This document shows positions 1 to 7,972 of a stretch of 64,000 bases of DNA, in pieces. Where the stretch lies: NCBI RefSeq assembly GCF_014251235.1, contig NZ_CP059181.1, forward strand, positions 124,001 through 188,000, read 5' to 3'. The notes beneath the pieces were generated by a model. It saw only the letters and a program-made list of their open reading frames with translations. It did not search any database and was not told the DNA's origin. Both the position numbers and the translations under genes were made by a program. This DNA is from Blattabacterium cuenoti (lineage in GTDB: Bacteria; Bacteroidota; Bacteroidia; Flavobacteriales; Blattabacteriaceae). The first letter of the stretch is position 1. Each line of letters begins with the position of its first letter.

Positions 1-6
1 TTTTAC

Positions 7-14
7 TAACTTTG
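7..14 (+). promoter_or_regulatory. possible -7 element (TAACTTTG) upstream of yebC
   Basis: The octamer matches the Bacteroidota -7 consensus TAnnTTTG and is identical to the -7 box of the well-formed promoter ahead of purA. Its -33 element would lie off the left edge, so the promoter cannot be confirmed. It would give yebC an untranslated leader of roughly 95 nt. Confidence 0.3.
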
Positions 15-52
15 TTTTTTCATCGTAAGATACAATAAATTCTTTTTTTATT

Positions 53-88
53 ACTTTACTTTAAGTAGTTAAAAACTAAAAGTAAAGT
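53..88. repeat. 10-bp inverted repeat upstream of yebC
   Basis: ACTTTACTTT at 53-62 is perfectly repeated in inverse orientation at 79-88, with a 16-nt AT-only loop. It could fold at the 3' end of an upstream transcript or in the yebC leader. There is no GC-rich stem with a clean T-run, so I do not call it a terminator. Confidence 0.3.
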
Positions 89-115
89 GTAAAAACTTTT
101 ATAGTAAATATTTAC

Positions 116-844
116 ATGTCAGGACACAGTAAATGGGCTAATATACAACATAAGAAATCCAATAAAGATTTTAGAAAATCTAAAATTTTCTCTAAAATTA
201 TTAAAGAAATTTTTATTGCAGTTAAAGAATCTGGTAAAAATAGAGTTTCTTTCCGTTTAAAAAAAGCGATACTAAATGCAAAATCTTTCAATATACCAAA
301 AAATACTATAGAAAGAACGATACAAAAAGCTTTACAAGTTAATAAAAACAATATTTTATATTTAGAAGGACAATTTCATGAAATTAGTTTGATTATAGAA
401 TGCTTAACAGATAATCATATTAGAACCACTTCAGATATAAAAATTATCCTAAATAAAAAAGGAGGAAGATTATGTCGTTATGGAGAATTAAATCATTTAT
501 TTAATCGTATAGTTTGTTTTTCTATAGAGAAGAAATATTTTCGTTCTTCTATTGAAGATTTCGAACTTATGGCAATAGACTACGGAGCTAAAGATTTTTT
601 AAGAGATGATTATTATTTACATATATACACTGATTTTGAATCCTTTGGAAGGATGAAAAAATATTTAGATAAAATGAATAATTTTTACAATTATCTAATT
701 AAATATTTAGCCGTACATCCTAAATATATTTCAGATAAATATAGGAAAAAAATATTGGATATAATAGAAAAACTAAAAGAACATGAAGATGTCAAAAAAA
801 TTTACTCTAATATGAAAGTATTAGAAAAAAATAATAAAGTATAA
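116..844 (+). CDS. yebC: YebC/PmpR-family (DUF28) protein
   Basis: This is a DUF28 family protein, known either as a DNA-binding transcriptional regulator or, from more recent work on the family, as a translation factor that relieves stalling. The diagnostic N-terminus MSGHSKWANIQHKK is intact, followed by the basic helical region and the conserved motif around GGRLCRYGELNHLF, where most homologues have a small Gly/Ala-rich stretch. The 242 residues match the usual 235-250. The ATG at 116 begins the family signature exactly. The RNase P RNA gene follows at once on the same strand, and the last codons may lie in its P1 helix. The sequence is more divergent and Lys/Ile/Asn-rich than free-living homologues, as expected from AT drift. 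The family assignment is certain; the molecular role in this organism is not shown. Confidence 0.95.
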   Translation: MSGHSKWANIQHKKSNKDFRKSKIFSKIIKEIFIAVKESGKNRVSFRLKKAILNAKSFNIPKNTIERTIQKALQVNKNNILYLEGQFHEISLIIECLTDNHIRTTSDIKIILNKKGGRLCRYGELNHLFNRIVCFSIEKKYFRSSIEDFELMAIDYGAKDFLRDDYYLHIYTDFESFGRMKKYLDKMNNFYNYLIKYLAVHPKYISDKYRKKILDIIEKLKEHEDVKKIYSNMKVLEKNNKV

Positions 845-1150
845 CGTCCTATCGCGTTGAATTATTTAATAAATTTATTATTAAATTTATTTAATGAGGA
901 AAGTCCGGACACCATAGAGCGGTACAATGGATAACATCCATACATCGAAAGATGAGGAATAGTGCAACAGAAAGAATGTACAGGTACGCTGTAGTGAAAT
1001 CATGTAAACTCTGTACGGTGAAATGCCATGTATACCGGAAAACTTGCTCGGTTGATACCGGGGGGTAGGCAGAAAGAGATTATGGGTAACCTTATATCCT
1101 AGATAAATGATAGGATTCAAAAAATAGAAACAGAATCCGGCTTATAGTTT
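845..1150 (+). ncRNA. rnpB: RNase P RNA, bacterial type A-like
   Basis: This is the catalytic RNA of RNase P, which trims 5' leaders from precursor tRNAs. The universally conserved core is easy to read: GAGGAAAGTCCGGACACC near 895-912, AGTGCAACAGAAAG near 961-974, the GGTGAAA segment near 1017, and the 3' core ACAGAATCCGGCTTAT near 1130-1145. A helix-P2 pairing joins TCCTATC near 847-853 to GATAGGA near 1108-1116. P1 can extend outward by pairing 833-840 with 1152-1159, which would put the mature 5' end inside the yebC stop region. End coordinates are therefore approximate. A tRNA-Ser gene follows about 15 nt later on the same strand, so the two may be co-transcribed. The protein subunit gene rnpA is at 12620-12991. 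Confidence 0.95.
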
Positions 1151-1164
1151 TACTTTATTATTTT

Positions 1165-1252
1165 GGAGAGGTGGCCGAGAGGATGAAGGCGCACGCTTGG
1201 AAAGCGTGTACACAAAATAGAAGTGTCAAGGGTTCGAATCCCTTTCTCTCCG
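1165..1252 (+). tRNA. tRNA-Ser (GGA anticodon)
   Basis: This is a class II tRNA of 88 nt with a long variable arm. The acceptor GGAGAGG pairs with TCTCTCC (one G-T pair), and discriminator G follows. The anticodon stem CACGC/GCGTG closes a loop TTGGAAA, giving anticodon GGA, which reads UCC/UCU. The T-arm carries GGTTCGAATCC. CCA is not encoded, so the nucleotidyltransferase at 56674-58101 must add it. Confidence 0.97.
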
Positions 1253-1260
1253 CGAAAAAA

Positions 1261-2424
1261 TTAATATTTTTCTATATCTTTTAGTTTTTTCTCTATTAAA
1301 TTTTTCCTAACACCCATAACTATGTCTATATCTTTAGATGCATCTTGTATTTTATCCTGTACTTGATGAAGTAAAAGTCCAAATTTTGTAAATTCTTTTT
1401 TCACAGTTTCTAAAACTTTCCAAACTTCGGAACTCCTTTTCTGAATAGCTAGAGTACGAAATCCTATTTGCAAACTGTTTAACATAGCAGCTAATGTAGA
1501 CGGCCCTGTTATAACTATTTTATACTTTCTTAAAAGTTCTTCTAATAGACTAGAATTTTTAACAATTTCCGCATATATACCTTCAAAAGGTAAAAATAAA
1601 ATAGCAAAATCAGTAGTATTTGGAGGATCTATATATTTCTCCATAATATTTTTAGACATTTTTTTAAGAACGGATATCATATTTTTTTTAGCTATTTCTA
1701 GTTTTTCTTTTTTTCCTAAACTATAAGCTAATTGTAATTTTTCATAAGTTTCTTTTGGAAATTTTACATCAATGGGCAACCAGACAGTATTCCCTTTTCC
1801 AAGTCCTGGAAGTTTAATTGCAAATTCTACAACATAGTTGGTACTAGATTTAGTCACAACATTACACGCATATTGTTCTGGAGAAAGAATTTGTTGCAAA
1901 AGCATAGATAACTGCATTTCACTAAAACTTCCACATATTTTCACATGATTTAAAGTTCTTTTTAAAGCATTTACATCTTGTGCTAAATTTTTCATATCCC
2001 CTAATCCTTTCTGTAAAAAAAAGAGTTGATTACCTATAATATCAAAAGATTTTCCTAAATGTAGGTTCAATGAATTATGAAGTTTTTCGTCAACATTCTC
2101 CCTGATTTCTTCTAGTCTTTTTTCTGTTATTTTAATTAATTTTTCTTGTTCTATATGAAAAAGATCTAATTTATTAGATTGGTTATCCATGTAAAACTGA
2201 ATTTTTTGATCAACAGAGTTTTGAAAATCTTTTGTGGATAGAAGAATACTTTCTTTAAAATCTTTTATTGAATTTATGAATTCAATTCGATCATATTGAT
2301 TCATGTTCCGGTTTTCTTTCCACTGTTTCTCTAATTGATTTTTAAAAAAAATTTCAAATCTTCTAAAGATTAAAAAACATAAAAAACCTAACAAAAGAAC
2401 AATAGAAAACCAAAAAAAAATCAT
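1261..2424 (-). CDS. rmuC: RmuC-family DNA recombination protein
   Basis: This is an RmuC family protein, related to restriction-endonuclease-like folds. In E. coli the family limits DNA inversions at short inverted repeats. The 387-residue product starts with one hydrophobic segment (residues 2-20, predicted membrane anchor). A long coiled-coil-like stretch follows (about 30-150), then the conserved RmuC domain, recognisable by VWLPIDVKFPKETYEKL and the later FLPFEGIYAEIV and ITGPSTLAAMLNSLQIGF segments. Length is close to family members (about 400-480 residues), slightly short. The ATG lies at 2422-2424. The stop abuts the tRNA-Ser gene on the other strand, leaving almost no spacer. It is notable that a drift-reduced genome keeps it. 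Family confidence is high; its biochemical activity remains poorly known. Confidence 0.92.
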   Translation of the reverse strand: MIFFWFSIVLLLGFLCFLIFRRFEIFFKNQLEKQWKENRNMNQYDRIEFINSIKDFKESILLSTKDFQNSVDQKIQFYMDNQSNKLDLFHIEQEKLIKITEKRLEEIRENVDEKLHNSLNLHLGKSFDIIGNQLFFLQKGLGDMKNLAQDVNALKRTLNHVKICGSFSEMQLSMLLQQILSPEQYACNVVTKSSTNYVVEFAIKLPGLGKGNTVWLPIDVKFPKETYEKLQLAYSLGKKEKLEIAKKNMISVLKKMSKNIMEKYIDPPNTTDFAILFLPFEGIYAEIVKNSSLLEELLRKYKIVITGPSTLAAMLNSLQIGFRTLAIQKRSSEVWKVLETVKKEFTKFGLLLHQVQDKIQDASKDIDIVMGVRKNLIEKKLKDIEKY

Positions 2425-2440
2425 TTTTTTATAAAAGAAA

Positions 2441-2513
<73 letters not shown>

Positions 2514-2570
2514 GATTTTAATCAATATAATTTTTTTTATTCATAAAAACAAATTATATGAAATTTGTTT

Positions 2571-4121
2571 TTATCCATTCATAGAAATCAAGAAATCTTC
2601 ATTATTTTGTGTTCTTGCTATACGTGATTTTAAAAATTCCATAGCCTCTACAGGATTCATATCGGACAGATGTTTTCGTAAAATCCACATTCTTTGCAAT
2701 GTTTTTGTGTCCAATAATAAATCATCTTTTCTTGTACTAGACGAGATTAAATCAATAGCTGGATAAATTCGTTTATTAGAAATTTTTCTATCTAGTTGAA
2801 GTTCTTTATTCCCTGTTCCCTTAAATTCTTCAAAAATAACTTCATCCATTTTAGATCCAGTATCAATCATAGCAGTTGCTATAATAGATAAAGAACCTCC
2901 ATTTTCTATATTTCTAGCCGCTCCAAAAAATCTTTTTGGTTTATGTAAAGCATTTGCATCAACTCCACCCGATAATACTTTACCAGAAGCAGGGGATACA
3001 GTATTATAAGCACGGGCTAAACGTGTTATAGAATCTAATAAAATGACAACATCATGAGAACATTCTACCATTCTTTTTGCTTTTTGCAATACTATATTTG
3101 CCACTTTAACATGTCTATCTGCTGGTTCATCAAAAGTAGATGCTATTACTTCCCCTCTCACATTTCTTTGCATGTCTGTTACTTCTTCTGGACGTTCATC
3201 TATCAATAAAATAATCAAATAAACTTCCGGATGGTTAGCTGCAATAGCGTTAGCAATTTCTTTCAATAAAGTAGTTTTTCCTGTTTTTGGAGGAGCAACA
3301 ATCATTCCCCTTTGCCCTTTACCTATAGGAGTGAAAAGATCCACTATTCTTGTGGAAATAGTCGAATTTTTTTCAGCTATTTTAAATTTTTCGTTTGGAA
3401 AAAGAGGGGTCAAATGTTCAAAAGAATCTCTTTCTCTTACTACAGATGGTGATCTTCCATTTATTTCAATAATTTTTATCAAAGGAAAATATTTTTCTCC
3501 ATTTTTAGGTGGACGGACTTCTCCTCTTATAGTATCTCCTGTTTTCATTCCAAAAAGTCTTATTTGAGATTGAGAAACATAAATATCATCAGGAGATGAT
3601 AAATAATTAAAATCAGACGATCTTAAAAAACCATAATTTTCAGCCATAATCTCTAATACTCCTTCACTAATTATAATTCCTTCAAATTCGTATTCTGGTG
3701 TACGATATTTATTATTAGAATTTTTTTGTTTCAATACATTTTCTGATTCAGTATGAGCTGATGATGAATTTGATTCTACTTGATGATTTTTATTATCTTT
3801 TCTCCAATTTTTGACATATTTCTTTGTATATCTTATGTTTTCTTCTGGTTGTTTATTATTTTTTGGATATTTTTTTGAATTTTCTTGACGATTCAATTTA
3901 TTTTTTTCTTGAAATTCTTTTTTAAAAGAATTTTCTATTTTTAAATTTGAATAATTGGTTTTGTTTTTTTTATTAAGTCTTGTTTTATTTTTTAAAATGG
4001 AAATAATTTTTTCCAGGAGTTCATTTTTTCGTAATTGTGTACATTTTTTTAATCCTGAAGAACGAGCGATCTCCTGTAATTCAAAAAGTTTTTTACTTTT
4101 TAATTCAGTAATATCAAACAT
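2571..4121 (-). CDS. rho: transcription termination factor Rho
   Basis: Rho is a hexameric RNA-dependent ATPase that ends transcription. The 516-residue product has the N-terminal helix bundle (1-43), then a low-complexity Lys/Asn/Glu-rich insertion (about 44-143), a cold-shock-like RNA-binding domain (about 150-225) and the RecA-type ATPase. Walker [10 protein letters not shown] is near 276-284; later segments include [15 protein letters not shown], the Q-loop region around [11 protein letters not shown], and the R-loop. E. coli Rho has 419 residues; the extra length is almost all the insertion, which is also seen in other Bacteroidota. It is divergent from the DUF4293 gene, with a 178-bp spacer holding a small hairpin. 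Rho may be important here because convergent genes in this window lack convincing intrinsic terminators. Confidence 0.98.
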   Translation of the reverse strand: MFDITELKSKKLFELQEIARSSGLKKCTQLRKNELLEKIISILKNKTRLNKKNKTNYSNLKIENSFKKEFQEKNKLNRQENSKKYPKNNKQPEENIRYTKKYVKNWRKDNKNHQVESNSSSAHTESENVLKQKNSNNKYRTPEYEFEGIIISEGVLEIMAENYGFLRSSDFNYLSSPDDIYVSQSQIRLFGMKTGDTIRGEVRPPKNGEKYFPLIKIIEINGRSPSVVRERDSFEHLTPLFPNEKFKIAEKNSTISTRIVDLFTPIGKGQRGMIVAPPKTGKTTLLKEIANAIAANHPEVYLIILLIDERPEEVTDMQRNVRGEVIASTFDEPADRHVKVANIVLQKAKRMVECSHDVVILLDSITRLARAYNTVSPASGKVLSGGVDANALHKPKRFFGAARNIENGGSLSIIATAMIDTGSKMDEVIFEEFKGTGNKELQLDRKISNKRIYPAIDLISSSTRKDDLLLDTKTLQRMWILRKHLSDMNPVEAMEFLKSRIARTQNNEDFLISMNG

Positions 4122-4203
4122 AATATTATTATAAAGTAGTAGTAATTGGGTTAGATTTTATTATATATGCCACTTTTGGCTTATTAATTATAAGACAGTA
4201 TAT

Positions 4204-4220
4204 TTCCTAATACTTAGGAA
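4204..4220. repeat. perfect 7-bp hairpin between rho and the DUF4293 gene
   Basis: TTCCTAA and TTAGGAA flank the triloop TAC. A third partial copy (TTAGGA at 4221-4226) follows directly. It lies in the divergent intergenic region, about 80 nt from either start, so it could be an operator or a leader hairpin. No function is demonstrated. Confidence 0.35.
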
Positions 4221-4299
4221 TTAGGATAAATTACAATTATACAAATTAATTTGAACTTCAAGAATAAATTGTAAAATATTTTTTTTAATCAAAAAGATT

Positions 4300-4701
4300 A
4301 TGCTATACCGTAAACAGTCCTTTTATGTATTAATTTCTATAATAATTTCTTATTTTTCTTTATATTTTTATCCATATTCTAAAAAAAATATTAAAAATAT
4401 TTTTGATGTAATTTTATTATTATTCATAATAATATGTCTAATTTTATCTATTACTAGTTTTCTTTTATTTAAGAGAAAAAAAATCCAATTAATTATTAAT
4501 AGATTGAACATACTAGTACATTTCAGTCTTTTTATACTAATTGTTTTTTTTTCATATTATCAATTCAATAAAATTAACTTTCTTCTTTTAAGAAAAAGAA
4601 ACCTTTTTCTTATATTACTATCTGTATATCTATTATACCTTTCCAATAAAAGAATCAGAAGAGATATAGAATTGATTAATTCTATGGATAGAATAAGATA
4701 G
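4300..4701 (+). CDS. DUF4293-family small membrane protein
   Basis: This is a 133-residue protein with four predicted hydrophobic segments (about 8-25, 34-57, 70-88 and 100-118). The start MLYRKQSFYVLI and the C-terminal tail NKRIRRDIELINSMDRIR are the two recognisable ends of the Bacteroidota DUF4293 family, which commonly lies beside rho, as here. Function is unknown for the family; it is presumed to sit in the inner membrane. It lies 21 nt upstream of prfA on the same strand and may be co-transcribed with it. The family call rests on the tail motif and gene position. Confidence 0.8.
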   Translation: MLYRKQSFYVLISIIISYFSLYFYPYSKKNIKNIFDVILLLFIIICLILSITSFLLFKRKKIQLIINRLNILVHFSLFILIVFFSYYQFNKINFLLLRKRNLFLILLSVYLLYLSNKRIRRDIELINSMDRIR

Positions 4702-4722
4702 AAAAAAGATCAATATAAAAAA

Positions 4723-5817
4723 ATGAAAAAAACTTCATTAAAGGAAAAATTTGAAGTCTTTGAAAAAGAGTTTTATAAAATTTCAAAATATATTATACAG
4801 CCTAATAAATATGAAAAAATAGAATATAAAAGATTATTAAAGAAATACAAAGAATTGGAAAATATAATAGATATATATGATAAATATAAAGAAAAACTTT
4901 CTTCATTACATGAAGCTGATTTTTTTTTGAAAAAAGATTATGATCCTGAAATGAGAAAAATAGCATTTTTGGAAAAAAAAAAAATTTTGGAAGATTTATC
5001 TTCTATTGAAAAGAGATCATATCATCTATTCAACTCGCTTTCTTTGATAGAAAAAGAAATTACAATAAAAGATGATCATGATAATAGAAATGCTATAGTT
5101 GAATTAAGATCTGGAACAGGTGGAAATGAAGCTTGTCTTTTTGTAGAAGATATATTACGTATGTATACTATGTATTTTAAACAAATAGGTTGGAAATATA
5201 AAATTATACATGCTCAAAAAGGAGGAATTAAAGGTTATAAAGAAATAATTTTGGATGTGAAAGGGGATAAAGAGGTTTATGGAAATTTAAAATTTGAATC
5301 TGGAGTCCACAGAGTACAAAGAGTTCCAAAAACAGAATCTCAAGGAAGAATACATACTTCAGCTATAACAGTTGCTGTTCTTCCTGAAATAAAAGATGTA
5401 GAAATGAAAATTTCTTTGTCCGATATAAAAAAAGATACTTTCAGAGCTAGTGGTTCTGGAGGACAACATGTCAATAAAACGGAATCAGCTGTAAGATTAA
5501 CTCATATTCCAAGTAAAATTACAGTAGAATGTCAAGAAGAACGTTCTCAACATAAAAATTTTGAAAAAGCAATGAATATTTTAAGATCTAGAATTTATCA
5601 AAAAGAAATAGAAAAAAAACTCCAAAAAAGATCTACACAAAGAAAAATTTTAGTCTCTACAGGTGATCGTTCAGTGAAAATACGTACTTATAATTATCCT
5701 AAAGGGAGAATAACGGATCACAGAATTCATAAATCTATTTATAATTTGGAAGGGTTCATGAATGGAAATATTCAAGAAATGATTAACTCATTAAAAAAAT
5801 TAATGAGTAAAAATTAA
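4723..5817 (+). CDS. prfA: peptide chain release factor 1
   Basis: RF1 recognises UAA and UAG and triggers peptide release. The GGQ catalytic motif is at about residues 246-248 in ASGSGGQHVNKTESAVRL. The stop-codon-reading PxT motif appears as PKT (about 202-204) in RVPKTESQGRIHTSA, which distinguishes RF1 from RF2. The 364 residues are normal for the family. A run of 12 adenines (4973-4984) lies inside the frame, a possible slippage site. The stop codon is 8 nt from that of the convergent accC. GGQ methylation would need PrmC, which is not in this window. Confidence 0.97.
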   Translation: MKKTSLKEKFEVFEKEFYKISKYIIQPNKYEKIEYKRLLKKYKELENIIDIYDKYKEKLSSLHEADFFLKKDYDPEMRKIAFLEKKKILEDLSSIEKRSYHLFNSLSLIEKEITIKDDHDNRNAIVELRSGTGGNEACLFVEDILRMYTMYFKQIGWKYKIIHAQKGGIKGYKEIILDVKGDKEVYGNLKFESGVHRVQRVPKTESQGRIHTSAITVAVLPEIKDVEMKISLSDIKKDTFRASGSGGQHVNKTESAVRLTHIPSKITVECQEERSQHKNFEKAMNILRSRIYQKEIEKKLQKRSTQRKILVSTGDRSVKIRTYNYPKGRITDHRIHKSIYNLEGFMNGNIQEMINSLKKLMSKN

Positions 5818-5825
5818 GAAATTTT

Positions 5826-7184
5826 TTATATTTTATCAAAATTGGTATTTATATACAGTGTATCCAAAAAATTTGTATTATAATTTCCTTTCAAAAAATC
5901 ATTATTCTCCATAATATGTTTATGAAATGGAATAGTGGTTCGAATTCCTTCTATTACAAATTCATCTAATGAACGACGCATTTTTTCAATAGTTTCTTTT
6001 CTAGTTTTTGCTGTTGTAATAATTTTTGCAATCATAGAATCATAATAATGTGTAATATGATAACCTGCATAAATATGAGTATCAACACGTACACCTATTC
6101 CTCCAGGTAAATGCATTTGAGTTATTTTACCAGGTGTTGGACGAAAATTTTTATAAGGTTCTTCTGCATTAATTCTACACTCTATTGAACACATTTTAGG
6201 ATAATAATTTTTACCAGAAAGCTTTTCACCATAAGCTAAAAAAATTTGTTCTCGTATAAGATCTAATCCAGTAATCTCTTCAGTAATAGTATGTTCTACT
6301 TGAATTCTTGGATTCATCTCCATAAAATAAAAATTTCTATTTTTATCAACTAAAAATTCTATAGTACCTACTCCTTCATAATGAATAAATTCAGCAGCTT
6401 TGATAGCCTCTTTTCCCATTTTTTTTCTTAAAGATGTATTTAAAAAAGGAGAAGGGGCTTCCTCTATTAATTTTTGATTTCTTCGTTGAATAGAACAATC
6501 TCTTTCTGAGAGATGACAAGTTTTTCCATATTTATCTCTAATTATTTGTATTTCAATATGTCTTGGATTTAAAATTAATTTTTCCATATAAAGTTCCTTT
6601 TTTCCGAAAAAGGATAACGCTTCTTTTTTTGCTTCTTCCCAAGATTTCTTTAATTTTTCTTTGCACAAAACAGATCGTATTCCTATTCCTCCTCCACCAA
6701 AAACAGATTTAATCATAAGAGGATATCCTATTTTATCGGCTACTTTTTCTATTTCTTTATATGATGATCCAAAAAAACAATTATATCCAGGTAGACAAAT
6801 AATTCCTGCTTTTTTCATTGTTTTTTTAGCTAAAAGTTTATTTCCCATTTGAATAATATGACTAGGTAGAGGTCCTATAAATTTTATATTATGTTTTTTA
6901 CACATAGATGAGAAATATGCATTTTCAGATAAAAAACCATATCCAGGATGAATAGCGTCTGCATTTGTTATTTCTGCTGCGGATATTATATTTGGAATAT
7001 TCAAATATGATTTAGATGGATGAGGAGGACCAATGCATACTGCTTCATCAGCAAAATAAACATGAAGACTATATTGATCTGCCGTAGAATAAACAGCTAC
7101 TGTTTTTATTCCCATTTCTTTAGCTGTACGTATAATTCGTAAAGCTATTTCACCACGATTAGCTATTAATATTTTTTTGAACAT
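5826..7184 (-). CDS. accC: biotin carboxylase subunit of acetyl-CoA carboxylase
   Basis: ATP-dependent carboxylation of biotin on AccB is the first half-reaction of malonyl-CoA synthesis. The 452 residues match bacterial AccC (about 450). The N-terminal LIANRGEIALRIIRTAKEMG, the glycine-rich ATP loop KSVFGGGGIGIRSV (around 160-175), and the active-site segment EMNPRIQVEHTITEEITG are intact. It lies 14 nt downstream of accB in the order rpmF-accB-accC. AccD is encoded at 45693-46532; accA is not in the window. Pyruvate or propionyl-CoA carboxylase paralogues are less likely given the short length and pairing with accB. Confidence 0.96.
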   Translation of the reverse strand: MFKKILIANRGEIALRIIRTAKEMGIKTVAVYSTADQYSLHVYFADEAVCIGPPHPSKSYLNIPNIISAAEITNADAIHPGYGFLSENAYFSSMCKKHNIKFIGPLPSHIIQMGNKLLAKKTMKKAGIICLPGYNCFFGSSYKEIEKVADKIGYPLMIKSVFGGGGIGIRSVLCKEKLKKSWEEAKKEALSFFGKKELYMEKLILNPRHIEIQIIRDKYGKTCHLSERDCSIQRRNQKLIEEAPSPFLNTSLRKKMGKEAIKAAEFIHYEGVGTIEFLVDKNRNFYFMEMNPRIQVEHTITEEITGLDLIREQIFLAYGEKLSGKNYYPKMCSIECRINAEEPYKNFRPTPGKITQMHLPGGIGVRVDTHIYAGYHITHYYDSMIAKIITTAKTRKETIEKMRRSLDEFVIEGIRTTIPFHKHIMENNDFLKGNYNTNFLDTLYINTNFDKI

Positions 7185-7198
7185 AAAATCATGATCTG

Positions 7199-7666
7199 TT
7201 AATTATCTATTTCTCTAGATAAAAGGAACAAGGGTTGATCATAATCGACTGGAGTAGAATCCTCTACAAACACTTTAACAAGTTTTCCACAAACCTCAGA
7301 TTCTATATCATTGAAAAGTTTCATTGCTTCTATTACACAAATTTTTGTACCTATATTTATTTGATCTCCAACCTTAACAAATGGATCCTTTTCTGGATTA
7401 GGTTTACGGTAAAAAGTACCAATCATAGGAGATCTTATAGTGATGAATTGATTATTTTGATCATTCTTTTCCAATTTTGATTGATAAACCTTATCAGTAA
7501 GATCCGAAATAGGTGTATCTACTTTTCTTTTTTTAGATAAAACTGAATTCAATAATTCATTATTATTTTTAATATGAATTTTAGTATCTCCTATTTTAAT
7601 GATTATTTCACGAATATCAGATTTAGAAATTAATTGAATTAATGATTTAATTTCTTTAAAATCCAT
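7199..7666 (-). CDS. accB: biotin carboxyl carrier protein of acetyl-CoA carboxylase
   Basis: AccB carries CO2 on biotin between AccC and the AccA/AccD transferase. The C-terminal biotinyl domain has the biotinylation motif EAMKLF with the acceptor lysine at about residue 116, preceded by IRSPMIGTFYRKPNPEKDPF typical of the AccB 'thumb' region. The 155-residue length is normal. The N-terminal half is a Lys/Asn-rich linker with low conservation. It sits between rpmF (10 nt away) and accC (14 nt). Confidence 0.96.
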   Translation of the reverse strand: MDFKEIKSLIQLISKSDIREIIIKIGDTKIHIKNNNELLNSVLSKKRKVDTPISDLTDKVYQSKLEKNDQNNQFITIRSPMIGTFYRKPNPEKDPFVKVGDQINIGTKICVIEAMKLFNDIESEVCGKLVKVFVEDSTPVDYDQPLFLLSREIDN

Positions 7667-7676
7667 AAAAATTCAT

Positions 7677-7865
7677 TTATGGGTTATTTTTCTCCAATAC
7701 TATTTTACCTCTATAATAAAGTCTTCCTTCGTGCCAGTGAGCATGATGATATAAATGTTTTTTATTTGTTAAAGAGCATTTAACTAATAAGGGGGCCTTT
7801 ATTTTCAAATGAGTTCTTCTTTTATTTTTTCTTGATTTAGATTGTCTTCTTTTAGGATGTGCCAT
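7677..7865 (-). CDS. rpmF: 50S ribosomal protein L32
   Basis: This is a 62-residue basic protein starting MAHPKRRQSKSRKNKRRTH, the canonical L32 N-terminus. The zinc-binding cysteine pattern is mostly absent: one Cys is visible, in LLVKCSLTNKKHLYHHAHWHEGRLYYRGK, so this is a non-zinc form, common in Bacteroidota. It is first gene of the rpmF-accB-accC operon, coupling a ribosomal protein with fatty-acid initiation as rpmF-fab arrangements do elsewhere. Confidence 0.96.
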   Translation of the reverse strand: MAHPKRRQSKSRKNKRRTHLKIKAPLLVKCSLTNKKHLYHHAHWHEGRLYYRGKIVLEKNNP

Positions 7866-7972
7866 GATAATCTTTTATTTATCACTAATTTAAATTATTA
7901 AATGTTATATAATAAAAATAATTTTTTTTATCTTTAATTTATTAGAATTAAAATTTTTTTTGATCATTGTTT

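Noticed and set aside
887-1120. Open frame on the minus strand across the rnpB region
   Set aside because: It is antisense to conserved RNase P RNA core sequence and shows no protein-like conservation.
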